Both the position numbers and the translations under genes were made by a program. A model generated the notes under the pieces. The model was not told the origin of the DNA and did not search any database. It saw only the letters and a program-made list of their open reading frames with translations. DNA of 64,000 bases from Apus apus. Lineage: Eukaryota; Chordata; Aves; Apodiformes; Apodidae. The stretch covers positions 39,483,659 to 39,547,658 of the forward strand of contig NC_067283.1 in assembly GCF_020740795.1 (NCBI RefSeq), given 5' to 3'. The first letter of the stretch is position 1. Each line of letters opens with the position of its first letter. This document shows, piece by piece, positions 52,697 to 61,557 of the stretch.

Positions 52697-55600
52697 GTAA
52701 GCGGCCGCAGCGGGCCGGGGGGAGGCTCTGCGGGGTGGTCCCGGCCAGCCGGGGCGGGTGTGGGGGAGGTGTGTGGGGGGGTGTGCAGGCGGGGTCCGGC
52801 CGGGACGCCGCGGGGCGGGGGCAGGTGGCGGGCGGCGGCGGTGCCCGACCCCGCTGGTGGCGGGGACGGCCGCGCGCTGCCTCACATGGACCCGCCGGGC
52901 GAGCCATGTGCGCCCTGTGTTTACGTTCCGCGCGGCGTGCCCGCTCATTGGCCGCGCGGGGCGGTGACGCGCGGATTGCATAATCGTGCCGGGGCGGCGG
53001 CGCGGGGCGGCGGGCGGCGCGGACACGTGAGGCGGGCGCTGTTTGGGTGACCTACATTCGGGGCGGCGGCGGCGGCGGAGGGGCGCGCCGGGGACACGTG
53101 GGGCCGCGCCGCTGCGGCGCTGCCGGCCCCGCCCCCGCCGCGCCGAGCCGCGCTGGAGCGGTGGGCGCGGTGCGGGGCTGTGCGCGTGCGGAGGTGTGTG
53201 TGTGTGTGAATGTGCGGGGCTCGGTGCGGCGCGGGCGCGGCGTCCTCACGCGCGCGGCCGTGTGCGGCGGCGGCGGGGCTGCCCTCGCGCCCCGCACGTG
53301 GACCGGCCCGGTGCGCGGGGCTGGCGGTTGTGTAACGGGAGGGGGCGGCCGGGGACAGGGCTGGGCCGGGCCTCCCCAGCCCGGCTCCGCGGGAGGGCAG
53401 GGAGAGCCGCAGCCCCGGCTGGAGGTGGGCAGGCTGACCCCGCTCCCTTCTCCTCCCGCCGTTGTTGCCGGTGGCGATACACGGGGCGGCGTGGCGGCCG
53501 GGGCAGCCCCTGCTGCAGCAGCAGCGCGCTCGGGGCCGGGTGAAGCCGTCGCTAACCCGGCCGGACCGCCGCTGTTTCACAGCCTCAGCGACAGCTTCCC
53601 ACGTCGCTTCTGAAACCAAGTCCCCGCGCGGTGCGGCCCGCCCCGCCGCAGCCCCCCCTTAGGTAAACAAACCCCTGACCAGGAGGACCCGAAAGGCCCT
53701 TGTGTCTCTGCCTGGCGTTCCTCCGCAGGAGCGCAGCTCAGCACAGCCGAAGTGATGTGTTTTCCCACCCTCTGCCGGGTTCCCTCAGCAGAGCCCCCCC
53801 ACCCAGGACAGCCTCCTGCACCAGGCACTGGGGTCCCTTTCCCTCTGCATGCGCTGCGGTGACCGTGGCTGTGCCCTTTGTTTCCAGTTGTCACCCTGTG
53901 CTGTGCTTCAGGTTCAGCTTTTAACTGCTGATCAAACAAAAAGCAGGGTCCGTAGGGGGATGTAACTTCTAAAATAACAAAGATTCAGGGAATCCTGACT
54001 GTGACACAGGCAAAACTTCCAAGCTCTCTATGGGCTCAGCCACCTGGGGCTCCTCAGGCAGGCTTTCAAAAAATAGGGGTGAAAACCCCCTAGCCATCCT
54101 CTCTGTGATCTCCTGTGTCATTGGTGTTACCTTTGAGGGAAAAGAGCTTTTTTTTTTTCCTTTTTTTTTTTTTTTTTTTTCAGTGAGACAAGGTTTAATG
54201 ATAGTGGGGCAGGGTGACAGCATGTGTTGTGCCCTGCTCTGCCCCTTGCTGATAAGGATGGTGCCTGCTGAGGAGCTGGGTGCCTCCCTTGGATCAGGTG
54301 GACTGTGAGCTTTGACCTGGCACCTGGCAGTGGCACGTGCAGCGCGTGGTGACAGCAGGACCTTTGTCAAAGAGGTGGTGTCTGACACTAGCCACGGGTG
54401 TTTGAGAGTGTCATAATCTTTTGTTTTTGTGGGACCTGTTTCCCCTTTGAAATCCTCCTTTCTCCAAAAACCTTATCTTGGATGCAGGCTACGCTTGTTG
54501 GAGGATTTAGTTAAGAAAATCAAGTCCGTGCAGGAACGCTGTGGTGGGGTGTAGGGACAGTGTAAGTGAGAAGCAGTCTGTGTGTAGTGCATATGTTGCA
54601 CGGCTGCTTGGTCTGGCTTCTGCTCTGGGTCAGTTCTGCCGGGGCCTCCTTGGCTGCACCCTCCTTACGGTGTTGGTGGTGCTTTCCACAGGAGAAAAAA
54701 TGTTAAAGAGAAAATGGGCCATTAAAGCTGCCACAGAAATGCTAAGAGGAACCAGAAATGCTAAGAGGGACCGTAAGAGGACAATAAAAGTAAAGAAAAT
54801 TTGCAAGTCAGAATTGCAACATGAAAGCAGTGATACTTCCAGAATTGTATAACATCACTGCCTTTGTCTCTGAGGAGGCAGTGGCTGATCTAAGGGGCTG
54901 CAGCCCCAACCTGCCATGCCAGCTGGGTTAATTGAGGACCCTACAGATGGCAGTGCTTTTTCCTCCAAGGGAAGGCAGTGCTTGGCCCTGTCAAAGTATT
55001 TGATTCTTAGCTCTGGTGTGGAGTTACTGCTGCGATGTCCTGAGTCGTGTGCAAAGAGACTCTACAGAGCAATACAGGCGTAAAACAGAGGGGATGCTGG
55101 ATGTTATTTATTTAAACAGTTGCGTGGCTTTCCCTGTTGAAATTTTTGTGTGAAACATCACATGTTTTTATATTGACTTTTGAAATGCTGAGTCTTGGAG
55201 ACAAAATCAAATGAAGTGAAAACAATTTCTCATGCTTACAAGCGAGAAAAAGGAGCCTGTGAAAAGCCAGAACTGCTCCCAGGTCTGCCTGAGGACAAAA
55301 AGCTGTTTCATCTGAGGGATTCTCAAGTGTGTCAGATTGCAAAATGCAGCGGGACAGAGACTGTTTGCAAGCAGCAGCCTGGCAGTTGGAGTTGAGCTGC
55401 TGCTAGGAATGCTACAAAGGCTTGCAGTCGGACAGACGGCGTTCAGCAGGCTGACCAGGCTGCAGCGCCATTTCTTTCCCTTGCCACCTTCCCTTTTGCA
55501 TCCTGGGCATTTCCCAGCCCTTCCTTTCTGTGCCTCTGGCGCGTAGCCTGCGTGAAGTCTTTGCTCTCTGCCCTATTTCTGTCTCCAACCCAGCTTGTTT

Positions 55601-58600
55601 GCGTTCTGGTTCAACAGCACTGTAAGATCCGGTCTTTGCTGTGGCTCTGGTTGAGCTCTGCGTGGAGGGCAGCTGGGGAAACCCTCTCTGGGCCACTCTG
55701 TGCCCTCTTCCCTGCTGCCTCATCCTGCCACCACCATGGCTTGTTGCTCCATGTTTTGGTTCAGCCGATTCATCTTGACCTGGGTCGGAGGAGGCCGATA
55801 AGACAGGGGAAGAGGATGGGGGCAGATTGGGAGGTCAGGTGTTGAAAATGAATGGAGAGAAGTGAGTTCAGGGGAGGGAGGGAAAGGAGTGCGCCCAGGG
55901 ACACGTGATGGCTGGGTCTGGCGGTGCTGGGTCACGGCGTGGCTCACATGGCAGCGGTGCATGTCTGCTTGTTATGTCACTACATGCTGCCTTTTTTTCT
56001 TGCCTTAGGGGGTGTGATAGCTTACATCAGCTCTTCAAGCTCGGCATCTAGCCCAGCCTCATGTCACAGTGAGAGCTCAGACAGCGGTTTCCAGTCATCC
56101 TCTTCGCCTGTACCATCTTCTCCAAACAGCTCCTCCTCGGAAGGTGGCTGCAATGGCCGGAGCAGCGAGGGCTCTGACGGGGCACCCAAGAGTGATCGGC
56201 TGGAGGAGACTATTAAAACAAACCAGTCGAGTGTTGCTGGTTTGACAAAAGGCCATAATGGAATCACAAGTATGTTTGGTGTTGGTGCCTGAAACCACAG
56301 TTTTTCCCCTTATATTCCCCTTATATTACAACCAGGTTTTCCGTGCGGTTTCCTTTGAAGGCACGTAGCAAAGCCTCCATTTTTATCTTTTTGTATGATC
56401 TGTATGGTAATACATATGGTCTCGCCATAGAAATGCTAGGAGATGGAGGTCCCATTGCTGCTGACTTCAAATGGTCCATAAATACAGTCCAGATTTACTT
56501 CAGATTTTCACTACTGTAAACTGTTCTTAATAAAAATCAAACACTTTAAAAGATGTGATGAAGTAAAAGGTAACAGTAATCGAAGACTGCCTTTGGGAGT
56601 ACTTATGGAGCAGTCTTGCAAATCTAGTTTCTCTGTTCTTTAATACTCCTTCCCCTAGCCCCTTACCTCCCCTCTTCCCAGATTTCTTTGAGAAACAAAA
56701 TAAACAAATTGCCGAACGTTCGTTATGTTTGCATAGCTGTATCCAGGACCTTTATCTTTTTTATTCCAAGTGTCAATTTGTGCATTTAGAAAAACAAAGT
56801 ACTCTCAAGATGGACCTACAGGATAGCCTTTTAAAACGCATTTAACAAGCTAGCTCCAGCTCTTTTCTTCATACTTTTTTTTTTTTTTTTTTTTTTTTTT
56901 TGTGATCAGAGAAGATTAACTATATTTGAACAGTTTGGGAAGGGTAAGAATCAAACTACTGAAATGTCTGTTTCAACAAGCTCTCAGCTGGAATTTAGAC
57001 TAGTTTTTGAATGCTGAATTCTTTTTTTTTTTGGCAGAATTATTTTACCATTTTGAATTGTTATGAAGCTAGAATAAGTATCTTAGCAGTTCTACCTTTA
57101 AAGTCTGTCTTGTATGTGTGGGGTTTTTTTAGTGTTCCTACCCTAAGTTCTTAGTAATAACCTTTACTTCCTCTTAAAAATTGGCCAGTAACTAGGTTTT
57201 TGGTATCGGGGCAGAAGTTCCTGAAGATGAAACCTGTTGTAAACTGTTTAGATGAATACATAGATGGGTAACATTTCTAGCTCATTTGGTGGTTTGGTTC
57301 CTTTTCAAAACCTTGGGGAGAAAAAAAAATAAATAGTTCCTGTTTACAAATTAAACCCAAATGTAAAATAAACTGCTTTTCTGGTAGAATATGGTTCTGT
57401 GGGAGTAATTCCAGCTGTCTCTGTTGCTCACTATTAAGGTGACATTATGGTTACTGAAGTCACTGGTAAAATTCCAGGTAGTGTCATTGAAACATATGTT
57501 ATACCAGCACTTAGGACTTGCAGAAAATCTGAATTGACAGATATATAAAATATGTGGGTAAAAACTTAAAAAAAATAATAAAATCAAACCATAAGTGTAT
57601 TTATAGGGCTGAGAAAGTATTCTCAAGTTGTAGTGTGTGTGTGTGACATTCTGTTTATGTACTCAGATGAGGAGGCTTTACATAAGCAGATGTAGTTGAG
57701 TTACCAGTCCTAAACTGTTATTGAATAAGTAGCGTGTATAATTTCTTTGCAACACGTAGTAAAGTGTACTTTTAATATTTCTGTTTTCTAAGAAAAGCTG
57801 TTTATTCTCCCTTGGACAAACTGCTGCCTTTATATGGGCTTAGTTGTCCTGGTGGAAAAACAGGCTGAGCCCAAACTTTGGTGGCCTAGTTAACTAAATG
57901 GTCCATGTGTAAATGTAAGCAGACTTTCTTTTTCTACAGTTGAGTATAATGCTACAGTGATTGAAAGCCCAATGAATATGTCCTTTCTCCCTATTTTGTT
58001 GAGTTTTTCATGTTGGTCTGTTTTCTCCCTCCCTTGCACTGGCACCTTCTGAACTGTTCAGGGTTTTTGTGCATTCTACTTGTCTGTTCCTCTGCTGTGT
58101 TTTTTTGTTGTGTTGAACTGACTTGGCATATTTTGGTTTTAGTTCAGGTTTTAAAAACTGCGAATGTGTTCCTGCAAATGCTCTTGGTTTTCTATATCCT
58201 TGGCTTTTCTGTTCTAATTCTAGAGTTTAATGGCATGGTGCTTCTTTGCAAAGTCTGTGGAGATGTTGCTTCAGGATTTCATTATGGTGTTCATGCCTGT
58301 GAGGGCTGCAAGGTGAGATATATTTCTCCTCATTTTCCTGCTGGTGAAACGTTCTGGGTTTGCCTATGTGGGAACAGGCATCATACTGCTGAAAAAATAT
58401 CAGTGCACTTTGCTACTAAACTTAAATCTGAGAAATTCCAAATGGTGGATAAATTGTGAGAAAAGGCAAACTGCTTAGCAATAGACAGCATCTTCCAAAC
58501 TCTGCAGTACCTTCTGTTCTCACCCCTTGTCCAATCCTGCCTGACCTGCAGTGCACAGCAGAGAACAAAAACTGGAGGCAGAGGTGGTAAGTACCATGTC

Positions 58601-61557
58601 ACGCAAGACATGTGAATGTTAATTGCATTAAGAAATAGTGGGTGTGAGTTGTCGCCTGGGCTTGGGACACAAAACAGAACAGCTTTGGAAAAGCAATTCT
58701 TTACCAGGGTAAAGCTAGAAGTGGGTGCTTGCGTTTTCACTCATCAGTAGATCTGTATTTTCTGATACTGTACCACTACAAATTTTATGCTCTGTGAAGG
58801 AGTTTATTAACTTGGGTGTTATGTGGTAGGACCACTTTTGAAGGCCATACAGTGCAATAGCATGTTTTTGTTGCCAAACTGTGGAGATTGAAGTAAAAAG
58901 ATGCAATTTTGACTTTCATCTTTGTACTTGATGTCATGGGAGATTGAGGCTATATCTTATAAACTGCCAGTACCATGATAGGGATAATACTGGAGATAAT
59001 TTGCCCTTAGGTGCTGACTATGCAGGGAACAACTCAACATCTTCTGTAGTTAGAAATCATAGCTAGTTTGTGTTCAGCTCATACACGAAGGGGAAATAAG
59101 TCACAATGAGTAGTGAGTTTTTCAAAATCACATGGGTCTGATGGCTGTGAAGCAGCTGATGAGATATTGTGAGGTTTTCTGGGCTTGTGAAGAGGTGAAT
59201 CTTAGCAGGAGGATTTTACGCTGTAATAATAGTTCTGGGGTATTTGTGTTTGTTCACAGGGTTTTTTCAGAAGAAGCATTCAGCAAAACATCCAATATAA
59301 GAAGTGCTTGAAGAATAACAACTGTTCTATAATGAGAATGAATAGGAACAGATGCCAACAGTGTCGTTTCAAAAAATGCCTGTCTGTTGGGATGTCAAGA
59401 GATGGTACGTTCCTGTACTGCGTGGTGATCCTCTGAGAGCGAATGTGCTGCCCCCCTCAAAACAGATTGCTAAGGGTTTTAACTGCAGATCTTGCAGCCA
59501 ACCTTACCGTCAGGGACAGGTTCCCTGTCCAAGAGTGTTTAGATCAGTTTGCCTTCTTGCTCTGTGACTGGCCTGACCCGGTAACATAATACTGGCTGCA
59601 GAGCTGTCCTCTCTCTGGAGGCTGATAATGCAGTGGGATGCACTGCAGTGGTCTGTCAAGAGGATGGTTGTAACAGGAGTCTCAGCTTTGTTTTAGTGAG
59701 TTTAATATTTTAGCTGTATCCTGCCTGAATATGACCAAGAATATTTTCATTTTTTTGTTTTGTTACTGTTGTTTTTTCAATGGTGACTCTGCCCGAGCTG
59801 ATAGCTTTAGAGTAATTGTTATAGACCATAAAGACTTAGGTTTGGGTGCATTTAAATCTTTTTTTTTTAATTATTTTTTTCCCTTTTTGGGGGGAGAAGG
59901 AAGGCAGGGAGGAAAGGGTAGTGTTGAGCTGTGTCTCTGACCAACTTGCTGGTTCTCCATTCCTTGTGACATTTTCTAAAATGTAATGCTGAAAGTGTAG
60001 TTCATTAGTTTGCTACAACTTACTGTCACAAACCAGAACTCTTCCTTCTGTTTCACTTTTTAACTTTCTATGGGTGTTTATTTCACAAGAACTAGGAATC
60101 TTGGACTGCTCATAATTTACTGGGTGGAGTGTTAAAACTTAATTTAAGTAATTATTCCGAGTTCTTGTTGTGCATAGGAGTTATTTCATCCCCTAGGCGC
60201 TTGTTTGTGCATCAAATTGCACCTGCTCTAATGAAAGATACTTAGTTATGTTAATGATGGACTACTGCATGAACCCAATTAGATCAGTCAACACTGGTTA
60301 TAAGCCCTTGTAAGGCTGTGGTTGGACAAGATGGTAAAGGCAGTTGTAGATTTCCTAGGACAGGGTCAAAAGCACTGCAGCCACAATGATGCCCATCCCC
60401 TTGCCAAGGCAAAGTTATCAGGAAATTTTTCCAAGGTAAGCTTCATTCAGCATTGATTCTCTTAACTGTTTTGGCAAGTTGTATAATTAGTCCATGAGGA
60501 GCCGTCTTGTAGGACTTCTATTCAAATATCTTATGAACTGTGTATAAATTGGGCTAATTGTCAGTGCACAAAGTTGTACTGATTTAATTGATCCAGTCTT
60601 AAAGCCTGACACATAATTAACTCACACAACTGTCTGTATAGTCAGTAGCTGGGTTTGTAGCAAAAGGGGAAAAGGCTTTAGAGAATGCGTTCTTTAGAGC
60701 TGCTGTCTCTTTCGTATGTAAACAGCAGCACACATTTCATGTCTCACACCTGTCCTATGTCCAGGAAGCTCCTTGACTTCACTGCTAATACTCCTGCTGT
60801 AGCATTGGTGAGAGCAGTTAAAGCCTTCCCTTAAGTGCCAGGATTTTTAGTTGGGGTTTGTATTCTGTGTGTGTGCTAACACTTTTGGGATTGACTTTTT
60901 TTTTTTTTTCCCTTTTCCACTGCTTTTCGTTTCTCCACCTTGGTAGCTGTTCGATTTGGCCGTATTCCCAAACGTGAAAAACAGAGGATGCTGATTGAAA
61001 TGCAGAGTGCCATGAAAACCATGATGAACAGTCAGTTCAATGGTCACTTACCTAATGAAGCCCTAACAGAACATCAAGACCAAGCACCTCAAGAAGACCT
61101 TTCCTCCAAGCCCAAACAAGAGCGTGAAGCCATCAAAAGCCCTTCTCCTAGCGCTGATATGGCTAAGGAAGAAGTGATCGGTATGGTCACTAGAGCCCAC
61201 AAAGACACTTTCATGTACAACCAAGAACAGTCCCAAAACCCAGCAGAGATGATGCAGTCCCAGAGTGGGGAGAGAGTGTCGAAGAATGCTGAGCAGTACA
61301 TCTTGAGCAGTGAGCACTGTGTTAGCGGGCTCAGTGGCCCTCAGTACCCAGAAAGCGAGCAGCACCTTGGTGGACAGTACAAAGGGAGAAGTGCAATGCA
61401 TTACCCAAGTGGGCACGCCGTGTGTTTCACAAATGGCCACTGTATGAACTTCACCAGTGGTTATACTCAGCGACTGTGTGATAGGATCCCAGAAGATGGC
61501 TTTTCTCCAAACGAGAATACTACTTACTCTTGCAGCACGGGAGGAAGAATGCATCTG
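52681..61557 (+). CDS. NR1D2: NR1D2, nuclear receptor REV-ERB beta (coding exons 1-5; ligand-binding domain exons outside window)
   Basis: Heme-binding orphan nuclear receptor and transcriptional repressor of the circadian clock and of lipid metabolism; it binds ROR elements as a monomer and recruits NCoR. Five exons join in frame to the first 374 residues. Residues 1-93 are a Ser-rich A/B region opening [13 protein letters not shown]. Zinc finger 1 uses Cys 101, 104, 118 and 121, with P-box CEGCKG. Finger 2 uses Cys 138, 144, 154 and 157. The C-terminal extension is [13 protein letters not shown], followed by a long hinge ending GGRMHL. Readings such as MEVSAGG and [10 protein letters not shown] fit NR1D2 better than NR1D1. 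The next expected segment (VCPMSKSPYVD and the LBD) does not occur by 64000. Splice sites are all GT-AG. The start codon lies in CCGCCATGG, a strong context. Confidence 0.97.
52975..52984 (-). promoter_or_regulatory. NR1D2: D-box / C/EBP-like site
   Basis: The minus strand reads ATTATGCAAT, which fits RTTATGYAAY. It is one base from the canonical D-box TTATGTAA bound by DBP/TEF/HLF and NFIL3, and also fits C/EBP. Confidence 0.5.
53024..53029. promoter_or_regulatory. NR1D2: E-box CACGTG (intron 1, site 1)
   Basis: Perfect E-box in the context GGACACGTGAGG, 328 bases after the exon 1 donor. Confidence 0.6.
53048..53058 (-). promoter_or_regulatory. NR1D2: ROR/REV-ERB response element (RORE)
   Basis: The minus strand reads AATGTAGGTCA, a full match to WAWNTRGGTCA. 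It lies between two E-boxes and could give feedback repression by REV-ERB proteins. Confidence 0.65.
53095..53100. promoter_or_regulatory. NR1D2: E-box CACGTG (intron 1, site 2)
   Basis: Perfect E-box in the context GGGACACGTGGGG, 71 bases from site 1 and sharing GGACACGTG with it. Confidence 0.6.
53295..53300. promoter_or_regulatory. NR1D2: E-box CACGTG (intron 1, site 3)
   Basis: Perfect E-box in the context CCCGCACGTGGACC, within the CpG island. Confidence 0.55.
54148..54183 (+). repeat. Poly-T tract ending in CAG (possible minus-strand poly-A tail or cryptic acceptor)
   Basis: T-runs broken only by CC are followed by CAGTGAGACAAGG. On the minus strand this is ATTAAA (54199-54194) about 14 bases ahead of a long A-tract, the layout of a retroposed 3' end. 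No parent gene was recognised. Confidence 0.5.
55902..55907. promoter_or_regulatory. NR1D2: E-box CACGTG (distal intron 1)
   Basis: GGGACACGTGATGG lies about 100 bases before exon 2 and repeats the GGACACGTG core of sites 1 and 2. Confidence 0.45.
56009..56269 (+). CDS. NR1D2: NR1D2 exon 2 (residues 6-93, A/B region)
   Basis: The acceptor is CCTTAG|GGGGTG. The exon has 261 nt and encodes [20 protein letters not shown], then a Ser-rich stretch to NGIT and one base of Lys, with donor A|GTATGT. Confidence 0.96.
56270..58223 (+). other. NR1D2: NR1D2 intron 2
   Basis: This 2 kb AT-rich intron runs from GTATGT to AATTCTAG. It contains a T27 run at 56875-56901 and AATAAA words near 56529 and 56699. 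No exon was recognised. Confidence 0.85.
58224..58312 (+). CDS. NR1D2: NR1D2 exon 3 (residues 94-122, zinc finger 1)
   Basis: 89 nt: [20 protein letters not shown] and GVHACEGCK, holding all four Cys of the first finger, with donor AAG|GTGAGA. The border between CEGCK and GFFRR is the usual one for this family. Confidence 0.98.
58313..59259 (+). other. NR1D2: NR1D2 intron 3
   Basis: 947 nt, from GTGAGA to TGTTCACAG. Nothing else was recognised. Confidence 0.88.
59260..59404 (+). CDS. NR1D2: NR1D2 exon 4 (residues 123-170, zinc finger 2)
   Basis: 145 nt: [20 protein letters not shown] through [17 protein letters not shown] plus one base of Ala, with donor G|GTACGT. The second finger's four Cys are present. 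Confidence 0.98.
59405..60946 (+). other. NR1D2: NR1D2 intron 4
   Basis: 1.5 kb, from GTACGT to TTGGTAG, with a T-rich tract about 35 bases before the acceptor. Nothing else was recognised. Confidence 0.88.
60947..61557 (+). CDS. NR1D2: NR1D2 exon 5 (residues 171-374, DNA-binding extension and hinge)
   Basis: 611 nt encoding [20 protein letters not shown], then the hinge with [19 protein letters not shown] and the end TGGRMHL, with donor CTG|GTATAT. The hinge is more diverged from human than the finger region, as expected. Confidence 0.97.

Larger units (their letters stand above)
52947..53100. promoter_or_regulatory. NR1D2: Cluster of clock-type control elements in NR1D2 intron 1
   Basis: In order: inverted CCAAT (ATTGG 52947-52951), CRE half-site TGACG (52965-52969), ATTGCATAAT (52975-52984), E-box CACGTG (53024-53029), RORE as TGACCTACATT (53048-53058, minus orientation) and E-box CACGTG (53095-53100). 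REV-ERB genes are known targets of CLOCK/BMAL1, D-box factors and ROR/REV-ERB. Use of these particular sites is inferred. Confidence 0.6.
51640..53670. promoter_or_regulatory. NR1D2: NR1D2 CpG-island promoter, exon 1 and start of intron 1
   Basis: Two kilobases of very GC-rich, CpG-dense DNA are centred on the NR1D2 start codon. They hold (CGGCC) repeats at 52082-52105, dense GGGGCGGGG boxes at about 52350-52410, several CACGTG E-boxes, and a cluster of clock-type elements at 52947-53100. No TATA box is apparent. The transcription start was not resolved; it probably lies between about 52300 and 52650. Confidence 0.88.
52697..56008 (+). other. NR1D2: NR1D2 intron 1
   Basis: This 3.3 kb intron runs from GTAAGC to TTGCCTTAG. 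Its first kilobase is CpG island with E-boxes and a RORE. Further CACGTG words are at 54334-54339 and 55902-55907. A long T-tract ending CAG lies at 54148-54183. A 19-base unit is duplicated at about 54733-54770. Confidence 0.88.

Noticed and set aside
51999-52907. 302-codon minus-strand open frame rich in Arg, Pro, Ala and Gly
   Set aside because: It spans the NR1D2 CpG island; the composition is a direct read-out of CpG-rich DNA, overlapping frames are open on both strands, and NR1D2 exon 1 lies opposite.
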